Assembly (NCBI GenBank): GCA_012295225.1
Contig: WMKK01000001.1
Span: 124,001-188,000, forward strand
Origin: Ostreococcus mediterraneus
Taxonomy: Eukaryota > Chlorophyta > Mamiellophyceae > Mamiellales > Bathycoccaceae
Length of the DNA: 64,000 nucleotides
Direction of reading: 5' to 3'
Shown: positions 37,997 to 47,332 of the stretch, piece by piece
Layout of the letters: each line of letters begins with the position of its first letter
Numbering within the stretch: the first letter of the stretch is position 1
Position numbers and translations under genes: made by a program
Notes under the pieces: generated by a model
Database searches by the model: none
The model's input: only the letters and a program-made list of their open reading frames with translations
What the model was told of the DNA's origin: nothing

Positions 37997-38734
37997 ATGA
38001 AGTTCCCGTCGTCCGCGTTCGGGTGGAACGCGCCGTTGCGCTTTAACGGCCAGCACCCCAAACCACGCGGGGCGCACACGCGCACGCGCGCGTCCGGCGC
38101 GCAAGGCGCGCTCGAGGCGTTGAATTCCAAGCCGCTGTTGAAATCAGCGGTGGTGTGCGCGGCGCTCGGGTGCGTGGGGGATTCCGTGGCGCAAAGACGC
38201 GAAGCTGGGACGCGACGCGCGGCTGCCGCGGTCGAAGCCGCCGGGTCCAAAAAGAAACCCACCGCGGCTGCGCCCAACGTCGCGCATGACTTCACGCGCA
38301 CGTTCAAACAAGCCATGTATAACTTTTTCTTCTATGGACCGGTGCAGCATTATTGGTACATTGAGCTCGCGAAGCGATGGCCCGCGCGCGCGTTCGCGCT
38401 CACCGCCGAGTCGCTCGCGCCCTTTGCGACCAAAGTATTCCTCAATCAAGCTCTTTTGGGACCGGTCGTGGTGAGCACGTTCTTCTTATGGGGCGCGGTG
38501 TGGTCCAACGACGTCAAGGCATACCCTGGGAAATTGAAGCGCGACATGCTCCCGACGCTGCGCGCGGGATGGTCGTTTTGGGTGCCGGCGTCGAGCGTCA
38601 ATTTCATGTGCGTGCCGACCAAACACCAAGTGCTCTACATGTCCGCGTGTTCAATCGTATGGAACGTTATTTTGAGCTTGAACATGAATAAACCCGCACC
38701 CGTGGTGGCTGTCGCGGGAAATAAGAAAAAGTAG
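37997..38734 (+). CDS. Mpv17/PMP22-family membrane protein
   Basis: Encodes 245 residues. After a leader rich in Arg/Ala, the Mpv17 pattern is clear: LEALNSKPLLKSAVVCAALGCVGDSVAQ, then FTRTFKQAMYNFFFYGPVQHYWY, FLNQALLGPVVVSTFF and the signature W-x2-W…NF segment GWSFWVPASSVNFMCVPTKHQVLY followed by WNVILSLNMNK. Four membrane helices are expected. The family forms channels or transports small metabolites in peroxisomes, mitochondria or plastids; the leader suggests an organelle. A 45-residue Lys/Ala-rich insert after the first helix is not typical. The C-terminus ends in KKK. Confidence 0.88.
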   Translation: MKFPSSAFGWNAPLRFNGQHPKPRGAHTRTRASGAQGALEALNSKPLLKSAVVCAALGCVGDSVAQRREAGTRRAAAAVEAAGSKKKPTAAAPNVAHDFTRTFKQAMYNFFFYGPVQHYWYIELAKRWPARAFALTAESLAPFATKVFLNQALLGPVVVSTFFLWGAVWSNDVKAYPGKLKRDMLPTLRAGWSFWVPASSVNFMCVPTKHQVLYMSACSIVWNVILSLNMNKPAPVVAVAGNKKK

Positions 38735-38867
38735 CGCCGCGGCGGTGGGCGCAAGTTTTGTACAGTGGGCGAAAGTATTTTATCGGGACGCTTTTAATAC
38801 GAAATTCAATTCTCCGGTACGTCGGGCGTCAGACATCGACGCACCTCATTCGAGGTTCGGCGACACC

Positions 38868-39926
38868 ATGACGCCGAAATCGCCCATGGATAACCTGAAG
38901 CAGCGCATGGACGCTTTGCGCGCGCGGACACCGAGCGCGGCGACGGAGCCTTCGCGCTACTCGTACGTCCCACGAGTTCAAACCGACGCCGACGCACCTC
39001 CGCCCGGGTACGCGCGCATTCCGACCGAGGATTACGGACCACTATCGCCGAAGAATGACGATGAGGCACATGAACACATTGAGCGCGCGCTGGATCAATT
39101 AGAGCGTATGAGCGCGAGTGTACCCGGGGTGAAGCGGGTGTTGGATTTGATTGAGCGCGGCGCCGACGGTCGCGTGACGACGACATCTTTCGCGCGTGCG
39201 GCGCACGCGTTGCAGATGGTATCGAGCGCGGTGACGCAAGAGACGAGTGATGGGTCTCGCGTGCGGTCGACACCGCCGCCGGCGTTGCGTGTGGATAAGA
39301 ACACAACGTTTGGGAGCGCGGAGAAGAGCCCGCGCATTGTGAGTCCGAGCGGGATTGGTCGAAGGTCTTCGTCGCCCATAGGCCCAGCGCGGCGCGTGCG
39401 AATCGATAGCGACGGCACAGAAGTCGAAGTTCCGTCTTCAGTATCGGCGTCGCCGTCAGCGTCGCCGTCGGCGCCGCCGATGCAATCATTCGCACAGGAA
39501 GAAACCAACGCCGAGGAAGCTGGCGCGCGGCTACGCGAATGGAGCGAGCACGTTCGGCAGAGCAAACGTACAACGGAGATGCAAGATGTCGCGCATCGTA
39601 TTCGTGAGGATTTCATTTGTCAATGGCGTGCGTTTTTAGTGTCTAATGCGACGCCGAGTGATCCATTCGTGGCGGCGCTCGCAGAGCAGTGGTTGAACGA
39701 GGCGCGGGACAAGGAGGCGATGTTGACGGGTGTCACGCGCGCGCGACAAATGATTGAAGCTTTGGCAGAATCGGACAAGATAAAAACACGCGCAATTGAT
39801 GTTTTGTGCGATGCATTAGACGCTGCGGGGGTGCAGATTCCGGAGCTGCCACAGTCTGGCATTGAGTGGAGTGACGAGGCGCTTAACTCAAAGGAAGGCG
39901 TCTTTCCAGATGAAGACGCCGCTTAA
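38868..39926 (+). CDS. Unknown protein, Ser/Pro-rich middle
   Basis: Encodes 352 residues from the first ATG of a longer open frame (the frame opens at 38745 but only with GTG). The N-terminus is charged, followed by a helical segment HEHIERALDQLERMSASVPGVKRVLDLI. The middle (about 170-240) is Ser/Pro-rich with likely phosphorylation patches (SPRIVSPS, RRSSSPIGP). The C-terminal third looks helical (DFICQWRAFLVSNATPSDPFVAALAEQWLNEAR). I do not recognise the family and see no catalytic or membrane motif. The 133-nt gap to the Mpv17 stop and no overlap give no functional clue. Codon use looks like its neighbours. Confidence 0.65.
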   Translation: MTPKSPMDNLKQRMDALRARTPSAATEPSRYSYVPRVQTDADAPPPGYARIPTEDYGPLSPKNDDEAHEHIERALDQLERMSASVPGVKRVLDLIERGADGRVTTTSFARAAHALQMVSSAVTQETSDGSRVRSTPPPALRVDKNTTFGSAEKSPRIVSPSGIGRRSSSPIGPARRVRIDSDGTEVEVPSSVSASPSASPSAPPMQSFAQEETNAEEAGARLREWSEHVRQSKRTTEMQDVAHRIREDFICQWRAFLVSNATPSDPFVAALAEQWLNEARDKEAMLTGVTRARQMIEALAESDKIKTRAIDVLCDALDAAGVQIPELPQSGIEWSDEALNSKEGVFPDEDAA

Positions 39927-39986
39927 AAGACGTATTGAAATCAAAAAGTAAATTACTAGTACCGTACTACGACCGCTAATGTTTTG

Positions 39987-41009
39987 CTACGTTTCGCTGC
40001 GCTTCGCGACGATGCGTCCGTCGACGACGTCGATGTCGTCCACCGTCCCATCCTCGTGCATATTTTCGATCGCCAACGCATCCTTCTCGAGTTCAAACGT
40101 TCGTTCATACACGCGCCGCATTCGTCGGGGCATGTGCTTCACGTGTTCGTGCATAGCGGGCACGAAGGTCGTCTTCAACAATGCGAGGTGCATCATTTCC
40201 CAACTATCCCGCGACGGCAGGGCGCCGACGCCGTACGGACCGACATCCTCGCTCGAGCGGGCGCTCGCCGTCGCAACTTCCCAAGCATATGGCCCACGAG
40301 CGTCAACGTGGTTACTCTCGTCGTCGTCACTCTCATCGCCACTGCCGTCGATGTCATCGTCATTTTCTCCGCTTCGCGGCGGTCTATACGTTGGAACGCG
40401 CAGCCGCAACGCTCGCATTTGACGCTCCAAACTCTCTCCTCGATCCATGCCAGCGTCATCGACGCCATCATATCTCCCTTCGAGCGCATGAAACAAATAC
40501 TTCAACGCATACGTCTCCCCAGTTTCCACGCAGACCGTCGGAAGCATAAACCGCTCTGGTCTCCGCCTCCTTGGCGCCGCCGTCGAAACCGTCTGCTCTT
40601 CGCACGCCTTCACCAAATGCCTAAACCTCCCTCGCAACCCGTACGCATGCTCCAACAGCGCACGTAAATCCTTCACATGCACGATCGGTGATCCAATCGC
40701 GTGCGATGTTCGCTTCAAACGACGCGCCATGCGCGCGCCTTCGCGCACATACGCCTCCGCGTCTCTCGCGCTCGTCACGTCGGCGCGTCTTCGAAACAGC
40801 TCCATCGCCCTCGAGTGCGCGTAATGCCGCGCACACGGGTCCTCCAACGCGCGCGATCGACGGAGAATCCGACGGTACACGCTCAGAACGCGCGCGACGT
40901 GCGCAGATTCGCTCGCGCCGGCGTCACGCGATGCGAATGCAGACTTGGCCCACGTCAGCGCGCGAGCATTCGCAAACGCTCTTCGCGCCAACGCTTCGGC
41001 GCGCGACAT
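39987..41009 (-). CDS. Large LYR-motif-type protein
   Basis: From the ATG at 41009 it encodes 340 residues; MSRAEALARRAFANARALTWAKSAF could be a mitochondrial presequence. Residues about 45-110 read VLSVYRRILRRSRALED…AMELFRRRADVTSARDAEAYVREGARMARRL, which has the layout of a LYR/Complex1_LYR domain (Y-R after a leucine, then a second helix with F-R). LYR proteins serve Fe-S transfer or complex I/ACP binding. They are usually about 100 residues; here a further 230 residues of acidic and charged sequence are unlike known members. The C-terminal part contains MLPTVCVETGETYALKYLFHAL. The assignment is moderate. The frame extends to 41402 but runs into the divergent neighbour. Confidence 0.55.
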   Translation of the reverse strand: MSRAEALARRAFANARALTWAKSAFASRDAGASESAHVARVLSVYRRILRRSRALEDPCARHYAHSRAMELFRRRADVTSARDAEAYVREGARMARRLKRTSHAIGSPIVHVKDLRALLEHAYGLRGRFRHLVKACEEQTVSTAAPRRRRPERFMLPTVCVETGETYALKYLFHALEGRYDGVDDAGMDRGESLERQMRALRLRVPTYRPPRSGENDDDIDGSGDESDDDESNHVDARGPYAWEVATASARSSEDVGPYGVGALPSRDSWEMMHLALLKTTFVPAMHEHVKHMPRRMRRVYERTFELEKDALAIENMHEDGTVDDIDVVDGRIVAKRSET

Positions 41010-41156
41010 CGCACCAACGCCGTAATGCGAAACGCGATGCGAAACGTATCGGTGCGTGCGCTCGCGCCACCGCTCGCGCCACCGACGACGGTACCGACGA
41101 CGAGGCGATCGAGACGCTGCGTTGTGACGCCATTCGGTGGCGCGCGCTCCGCAAAC

Positions 41157-42497
41157 ATGTTCACCACGCGCAACGTGCTCGTCGCGTCGAGCGCGCTGGC
41201 GATAGGATATTACGGTACGTGCGGCGACAGTGGGCGATGCGAGCATCGCGCGCGCCGCCCGACAGGGGACTGACGACGCGTACGACGTTCGCCACACGCA
41301 GCGTTTGAAGAGGTGCAGCAACGAGAATCGTATAAACGATTCGTAAACGCGACAATGTCCTACTACGCCGGGTTCATCGCGCTCGGTGAGGTGTTGCAAC
41401 ACGTCGGGGAAGATGTCAAGGCGTTCGTTGTGGATGAGCGCGACGAATGCGGGGGCGAGGGCGGCGGGGGCGAGGGTGAGCGCGTCGCGAGAGCCGTCCC
41501 GGAGAGTTTAATTCGCGCGTGCGCGTTGATGGAGAATAAAGAGGTTACGGGCGCGGTGGCGAAAGTTGCGAGCGCGGTGGCGAGCGGAATTACGCAACGG
41601 GGTAGTGCGTTGACGTCCAGCGCGGTGGCGAACGCTGGGGTAGGGGTAGCGTCGACAGCGGGGGATAATTTGATGGAATCAGTGGTGGACGCCTTGGTGG
41701 CGCCGCACCGGCTCAAAGCTCTGGGGGATTTCGTCGGTGAAACCTCGAGGAATTTGATGCAGTCGTGCGTGAGCGTGGCGAAGGATAACATTGAGGTTAT
41801 TCAAGCGTTGACAGGATACGGGGCGAGCACGAGTGATGCGAGAGGGACGGCGTCGGAGAGCGCGGCGGCGTTTTTAGGCGATGCGAAAACAAGAGAGCTC
41901 GCGTTTGAGGTTGGCACCAAGATTGTCGATGCCGCAATGACGACTTACGTTCGCGAGACGGCAGGAACGAATATGTACGATGATATGTTTGCGAGTGTGC
42001 GCGATTCATCGAATAAAAAGCTGTTTTTAGAGTTTATGAATGCGATAGTGGAGACGAGCGTGCGGACGTACGTCACGGCTACGGCGGAGACGTATCGCGA
42101 GGAGAATGTGACGCCGGTAAAAGCGCCGCATGAAACGGATTCGCCGACATCGCCATTAAGGCACGCCGTGGATGCACCTGCGAGTACACCGCAACTTGTC
42201 ATATTGCGGGATGAGGTTCCGTCGCTCGTCGGGTCGTGGACGGATTTGTTTCGCGCCGCGACAATGAATAAAGAGAACCGTCGTTTAGTGCTCTCCACGG
42301 TTGCGACGACGACAAGGGCTGCATTCACCGGATTTGCAACAGGCATGTACGATGTCGTGTTCAGAGGTCGAATCGGCAACCGCGTGTTAGCCATGGAATA
42401 CTACGCGCTCGCTGTCGTTTTTGCGATGGCGAGTGTTTTAATTTTCCTCTGCGTAAGGATTTTAGCCGTGTTTACCATCGCGCCCACACCGACCTGA
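41157..42497 (+). CDS. Two-anchor membrane protein, PHLOEM PROTEIN 2-LIKE A10-type family, two exons
   Basis: Exon 1 (41157-41214) encodes MFTTRNVLVASSALAIGYY, a short N-terminal membrane segment, with donor GTACGT in phase 1. Exon 2 (41302-42497) continues AFEEVQQRESYKRFVNATM. The 87-nt intron has GACTGAC at 41268-41274, 28 nt before CAG, and puts exon 2 into the only long frame. The product is 417 residues: a soluble helical middle (YDDMFASVRDSSNKKLFLEFMNAIVETSVRTYVT) and a C-terminal helix (YYALAVVFAMASVLIFLCVRILAVF). The order and motifs resemble a plant family named after PP2-A10 from memory. The function of that family is unknown. It is divergent to the LYR gene with 147 nt between start codons. 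Confidence 0.6.
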
Positions 42498-42569
42498 TTG
42501 TGTCGTAAATTGCATATGTGTACATATCAGAAACGTTGTTGTTATATTTAATGATCAACTCTAAACAAA

Positions 42570-43772
42570 CTACCAAGGCGAGTATTGCGAACGGAACACG
42601 CTCGGGTGTTGCGCTTGCAACTCTCGCAATCTGTCGCAATTCGGTCGCGTCGTCATAGTCCATCGCGAACGCTCGTACTGGCAATTTTGCTGGTACATGT
42701 TCACGCGCTCACTTTCAATCTGATTTTCTATGCGACGACGAGCGCTCGCATCGGAAAACTTTTCGTCAAACGCGCGTTGGTTCGCGTAGAAAGGAATATT
42801 CATGCGCGATGTCCTCAACACATCCTTCAATTCGGTCGTTCTAACGAAAGAATACAATTCTTCTCTCGGACTCAAGAAGTACAGCAGGATTGGCAACAAT
42901 AATGGAAGCAAGTGCAGGATGTTACGCACGAGCGTGGCACTATCGTCGACGCCCGCCGAAGACGCGCCTGGACGTTGCTGTTGCCTAGTGTAGTGCTGCC
43001 GCCTCTGTGCGTACGGATTACCCCCGAACGAGCGCACTCTGAATCCTGGGCCGAAACCACCCCCCATTCCACCCATGCCGCCGTTGAAGAACATGTTGAA
43101 AATCTCCGCTGGATCAAAATCGTCGCCAAAGCCGTCGAATCCGCCATTCGTCGCGCCTCCCGGTTGCCGCCGACGCATTCCAGGTCCAAATCCTCCGCCC
43201 ATGGGCTCTTCGCTGCCATACCGGTCGAAGGCCGCTTTCTTGTCCGGATCACTCAAACACGCAAATGCCTTGTTCACCGTCTTAAACACTTCCTCCGCGC
43301 CCGTGGCGTGACATTTATCAGGGTGCAACTTCAACGCGACTTTTCTATACGCCTTTTTAATATCCGCATCACTCGACCCTTTGGGCACGCCTAAAACTTC
43401 ATAATAGTCACCACCTGCCTTTTTAATGCGCGCGATGAGCTTTTCTTGCTCGGGCGTCCCTCGCTTGGTCGACGCTTTCGTTTCGCTCGTTTCGCTCGCG
43501 CGCGCGGACGCGGCTGCCGATCCCGCGCCCCCCGAACGCGCCCCCGACGACGCCCGATCCGCGCTCGACGCCTTAGACGCGCTTTCCGTAAACCCACGCG
43601 CGCGACGCGCGGCTATCTCGCGCACAAGCGCCTCGGCGGCGGCGTAGTCCGCCTTGAGCTTTAACGCTTTCTGTGCGAATCGCAGCGCCTTGTCGAGATC
43701 AGCCTCGCACGTCGCCGTCTCCAGCGCTCGACGCGCGATCTCGACGCACTTCGCGGCTTCATCTGCGTTCAT
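42570..43772 (-). CDS. DNAJB12/14-like ER-membrane J protein
   Basis: Encodes 400 residues from the ATG at 43772. An N-terminal helical segment (MNADEAAKCVEIARRALETATCEADLDKALRFAQKALKL), typical of this subfamily, precedes a J domain at about 130-195 (YYEVLGVPKGSSDADIKKAYRKVALKLHPDKC) with the HPD triad. A Gly/Phe/Met-rich linker follows, then a membrane helix (ILHLLPLLLPILLYFLSP) and the C-terminal DUF1977-like domain (INIPFYAN…). This order matches DNAJB12/DNAJB14, which recruit Hsp70 to membrane-protein quality control at the ER. The Met codon at 43955 would add a region that looks untranslated. Confidence 0.9.
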   Translation of the reverse strand: MNADEAAKCVEIARRALETATCEADLDKALRFAQKALKLKADYAAAEALVREIAARRARGFTESASKASSADRASSGARSGGAGSAAASARASETSETKASTKRGTPEQEKLIARIKKAGGDYYEVLGVPKGSSDADIKKAYRKVALKLHPDKCHATGAEEVFKTVNKAFACLSDPDKKAAFDRYGSEEPMGGGFGPGMRRRQPGGATNGGFDGFGDDFDPAEIFNMFFNGGMGGMGGGFGPGFRVRSFGGNPYAQRRQHYTRQQQRPGASSAGVDDSATLVRNILHLLPLLLPILLYFLSPREELYSFVRTTELKDVLRTSRMNIPFYANQRAFDEKFSDASARRRIENQIESERVNMYQQNCQYERSRWTMTTRPNCDRLRELQAQHPSVFRSQYSPW

Positions 43773-43997
43773 GTCGTGTGTAAGTGACGACACGCGCGGT
43801 GGTTCGCGAGCGCAAGCGCGCCAGGTTGTGACGATCTGTCGAGCAATCTTGTCTCTTCGAGCGCTCGCGCGAACGGAGCTCGAGCGGGTACGCGCGGCGA
43901 CAATGTGTGATGCAGACGTAGAGTATAACTGTATGTACTGTGTTATTAAAGACAATAAATTCGGCGCATTGGAAAGTTTTTTTCTCGATTGAAACGA

Positions 43998-45434
43998 TTA
44001 GTCCATACCTAGGCGAAGCGTGACGGCGGAACGGTGCGCGTCCAAGCCTTCGACTGTCGCCATGCGGGCGACGTGCGGACCGAGAGCTTCTAATCCCTCT
44101 CTGGACAATTCTTGAACGGTCATGTACTTGATGAACGAGTCCAGTGACACACCAGAGTACATACGGGAGTAACCGTACGTGGGCAATACGTGGTTGGTTC
44201 CGCTCGCGTAGTCGCCGACGGATTCAGGCGTCCATCGACCGAGGAAGATGGAACCGGCGTTATCCAATTGCGGCAAGTATGATTCGGCGTTTTCAACATT
44301 CACGATCAAGTGCTCGGGGGCGTATCTGTTGCTAAAGTCGCACGCGGCAGCCATGTCGTCTACAACGACGGCGTAGGAGTGCCCGAGCGCCTTGGCGGTG
44401 ATGTCGGCGCGCGGTAACTCGCTCGCCTGCTTGGCGACGGCATCCGTGATCGCCTTCAAGTCCACATCCGGGAACGTCACCAGAACAACTTGGCTATCTG
44501 GACCGTGCTCGGCTTGGGATAATAAATCCGCAGCCACGTGTGCCGGGGGCGCATCCTTGTCCGCGATGACGAGCACTTCGCTCGGGCCGGCGGGCATGTC
44601 GATGGACACCATAGCGTCTGAGTTTTGCAACGACATCTTCGCCGCCGTCACAAACTGGTTCCCGGGGCCGAAAATCTTATCAACTTTCGGGCACGTCTCC
44701 GTGCCGTAACCCATCGCCGCGATGGCTTGCGCGCCACCAGCCTTCAAAATGTGCGTCACCCCAGCCTTCTTCGCGACGTACAACACCTCGGGCACGATGG
44801 ACCCATCCTTTCTCGGCGGCGTCGCGAGCACCACGCGCTCGCACCCCGCAATCGCCGCAGGCACCGCCAACATCAGCGCCGTCGACGGCAACACCGCCGT
44901 ACCTCCCGGAACATACAACCCAACAGCCCCGATCGGTCGGGCCACGCGTCGACACCGCACCCCCGGCATGGTCACCACGTCCACGTCCCCGTTCCCCTTT
45001 TGCGCCGCATGAAACGCCTTAATATTCTCATACGCCACATCAAACGCCTTCTTCACATCATCATCAAGCACAGGATCCGGTAAATCCTCCACACGAACCG
45101 TCGTCGCGTCCAACGTCACGCCGTCAAACTTCTCCGTATACTCGCGCACCGCCGCGTCCCCGCGCGCGCTCACCGCATCCACGATCGGTCGCACGATGTC
45201 TAAAATCTGTGTAAAATCAACACGAGGCCTCTTCATCACCTCCACCCGCCCTCGCGCGTCCAACTCGCGCTCGACGTACGTCTTCATCGCGAAAATCTCC
45301 AGCGACGCCGACGTCGCGGGCGCCCCCGCACGCGACCGCATCGTCGTCACCCCGCGTGCGCCTCGCGCCGTCTCGCGCCGCGCTCGCGTCGTCGCCGTCG
45401 TCGCCGAATGCGTCGCGCCGCCGGTGGCGTACAT
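43998..45434 (-). CDS. HDH: Histidinol dehydrogenase (plastid)
   Basis: Encodes 478 residues from the ATG at 45434, after a leader of about 50 residues ([20 protein letters not shown]…). The enzyme starts near [35 protein letters not shown] and contains [67 protein letters not shown] and [27 protein letters not shown], which carries the catalytic Glu/His region. It catalyses the last two steps of histidine synthesis. Longer starts up to 45653 would have to translate the CGA triplet run and are unlikely. It is divergent to the ChlI gene. Confidence 0.96.
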   Translation of the reverse strand: MYATGGATHSATTATTRARRETARGARGVTTMRSRAGAPATSASLEIFAMKTYVERELDARGRVEVMKRPRVDFTQILDIVRPIVDAVSARGDAAVREYTEKFDGVTLDATTVRVEDLPDPVLDDDVKKAFDVAYENIKAFHAAQKGNGDVDVVTMPGVRCRRVARPIGAVGLYVPGGTAVLPSTALMLAVPAAIAGCERVVLATPPRKDGSIVPEVLYVAKKAGVTHILKAGGAQAIAAMGYGTETCPKVDKIFGPGNQFVTAAKMSLQNSDAMVSIDMPAGPSEVLVIADKDAPPAHVAADLLSQAEHGPDSQVVLVTFPDVDLKAITDAVAKQASELPRADITAKALGHSYAVVVDDMAAACDFSNRYAPEHLIVNVENAESYLPQLDNAGSIFLGRWTPESVGDYASGTNHVLPTYGYSRMYSGVSLDSFIKYMTVQELSREGLEALGPHVARMATVEGLDAHRSAVTLRLGMD

Positions 45435-45458
45435 CCGATCCCCGTCGCGCTCTCGCGA

Positions 45459-45514
<56 letters not shown>

Positions 45515-45727
45515 AAACCCTAACGCGTGCCGCATCGATCAGTCGATCCCGCGATCGACGCTCGATCGATATCGCGATCGATGACGCTCGCGAATCATCG
45601 ATCGCGACTATCGATCGATGCGCGGCGGGTGGGTGCGAAGGGGTGTGGGTCACCCGTCCTGGTCATGATTGGTCGATGTAACCCCTCGGGGGTGCGAGAT
45701 CTCGCGGTCGCCTCGACCAGGGATTCC

Positions 45728-45760
<33 letters not shown>

Positions 45761-45857
45761 GCACTGTGCGACGCGAGACGCGAGTGCGGGAAACGCGCGC
45801 GCGCGTGTACGTACGCGCGCGATTCGTGTCGTGTCGTGTCGTGTCGTCGAGGGCGGG
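45435..45857. promoter_or_regulatory. Divergent HDH / ChlI promoter with CCAAT-type element and ATCGAT cluster
   Basis: A 423-nt spacer containing three features. A CGA triplet run lies on the HDH side (45460-45512), then ATCGAT/GATCGATC palindromes are frequent at about 45533-45625. CCTGGTCATGATTGGTCGAT at 45658-45677 differs by two bases from the duplicated element before the CrtI-type gene and by one from a shared 18-base core. A second TCG triplet run follows at about 45730-45760. The repeats are directly visible; any regulatory role is inferred. Confidence 0.6.
45460..45512. repeat. CGA triplet repeat (about 17 units)
   Basis: An almost pure ACG/CGA run upstream of the histidinol dehydrogenase start codon. 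On the minus strand it would read as CGT units in the 5' leader, or poly-Arg if the farther start were used. Confidence 0.95.
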
Positions 45858-47186
45858 ATGATGACGACGTGGCGATGCGCGACGACGCGCGCGGCGCGCG
45901 GCGCCGCGCGAGTGGATAAGCGTCGAGCGCGCGCGCGCGGCGCGGGCGGTGCGGCGTCGCGCGGTGCGGCGCGGCGTGGGGTGATTCGTTACGCTGGGGA
46001 GGATTCGACCAAGGTGAATGAGGTGGCGACGACGTTTCCGTTCGTGAAGATTGTCGCGCAGGAGGAGTTGAAGTTGGCGTTGACGTTGAACGTGGTGGAC
46101 GCGCGCATCGGCGGCGTGCTCATCATGGGTGATCGCGGAACTGCGAAGAGCGTGAGCGTGCGTTCGTTGGTGCAGTTGTTGCCAGAGATTGATGTTGTTG
46201 AGAATGATGCGTTTAACTCGTCGCCGACGGATCCGGAGTTGATGGGGCCGGATGTTCGGGCAAAGTTTAACAGAAAGGAGGCGTTGAAGACGACGAAGAT
46301 GCGCGTGCCGATGGTTGAGGTTCCGCTCGGAACCACGGAGGATCGTATTTGCGGTACGATTGACATCGAAAAGGCGTTGAGTGAAGGTACGAAGGCGTAC
46401 GATCCGGGTTTGTTGGCCAAGGCGAACAGAGGTTTGTTGTACATCGACGAGGTGAACTTGTTGGATGATTCGCTCGTCGACGTCGTCCTCGATTCCGCCG
46501 CGGGTGGGTGGAATACCGTCGAACGTGAAGGTATTTCCTTGACGCACCCCGCAAAGTTCATCATGATTGGTAGTGGTAACCCGGAGGAGGGTGAATTGCG
46601 TCCGCAATTGTTAGATCGCTTCGGTATGGCTGTGAACATTCGCACGATTTACGACTTGGATCAGCGCACCGAGTTGGTGATGAACAAGTTGGCATACGAA
46701 AAGGATCCCAAGGGTTACACGAAAGAGTGCGAAGTGGAAACGAACGAGTTGAAGGCTAAGATTGTTGCGGCGCAAAAGATCTTACCGAACGTCACCTTGG
46801 ACCGCGACTTGGCGTTGAAGATTTCCGGCGTGTGCGCGTTGGTCAACGTCGACGGTTTGCGCGGGGACATCGTCGTTACTCGCGCCGCCAAGGCGCTCGT
46901 CGCCTTCGAAGGTCGCGATGTCGTCACCGCTGAGGACATCGGTCGCATCATTGGCCCGTGCTTGAGCCACCGCTTGCGAAAAGATGCCATGGATACCATG
47001 GATGGTAGCTTCAAGGTTATGCTCGCGTTCAACAAGATTTTCAAGGGGAGCGCGATGCTCAACTTTGCAGAAACCATGGCGGAAGGTATCAAGGCTCCCG
47101 AACCGGAAAAGCCCAAGGATGAAAAGCCCAAGGAAAAGCCGAAGCCGAAGGCTGGCGCGTGGAGCGGTCTCCCGGGTGGCCGATAA
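45858..47186 (+). CDS. CHLI: Magnesium chelatase subunit I
   Basis: Encodes 442 residues: an Arg/Ala-rich transit peptide of about 45 residues, then the AAA+ ChlI core. VNEVATTFPFVKIVAQEELKLALTLN precedes the Walker A GDRGTAKS; YIDEVNLLDDSLVDVVLDSAAGGWNTVEREG supplies Walker B and the ChlI insertion; MIGSGNPEEGELRPQLLDRFG is sensor 1 and the Arg finger. HRLRKDAMDTMDG belongs to the C-terminal helical part. With ChlD and ChlH it inserts Mg into protoporphyrin IX, the first committed step of chlorophyll synthesis. The start at 45858 was chosen as the first ATG in the frame that gives a transit peptide. The C-terminal Lys/Pro/Glu tail ending GAWSGLPGGR is an extension. Confidence 0.97.
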   Translation: MMTTWRCATTRAARGAARVDKRRARARGAGGAASRGAARRGVIRYAGEDSTKVNEVATTFPFVKIVAQEELKLALTLNVVDARIGGVLIMGDRGTAKSVSVRSLVQLLPEIDVVENDAFNSSPTDPELMGPDVRAKFNRKEALKTTKMRVPMVEVPLGTTEDRICGTIDIEKALSEGTKAYDPGLLAKANRGLLYIDEVNLLDDSLVDVVLDSAAGGWNTVEREGISLTHPAKFIMIGSGNPEEGELRPQLLDRFGMAVNIRTIYDLDQRTELVMNKLAYEKDPKGYTKECEVETNELKAKIVAAQKILPNVTLDRDLALKISGVCALVNVDGLRGDIVVTRAAKALVAFEGRDVVTAEDIGRIIGPCLSHRLRKDAMDTMDGSFKVMLAFNKIFKGSAMLNFAETMAEGIKAPEPEKPKDEKPKEKPKPKAGAWSGLPGGR

Positions 47187-47332
47187 TGCCATCAATCGCC
47201 CGCATTTCATTTAGATTTCTTTCAATTCACACGTAACGAATGTTTTGATTCTTCAAATTTCTCTCTCACTCTATTACATTCTCGCACCTGGACTAACGAT
47301 TATTTGTTAATTTTGTGTGTGTGCGTGCTTCT

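Noticed and set aside
41010-41402. N-terminal extension of the LYR-type protein
   Set aside because: It would cover the promoter and first exon of the divergent spliced gene and is Arg-biased without motifs.
45435-45653. Extension of histidinol dehydrogenase through a poly-Arg run
   Set aside because: The CGA triplet repeat would give about 18 consecutive Arg; a normal transit peptide begins at 45434.
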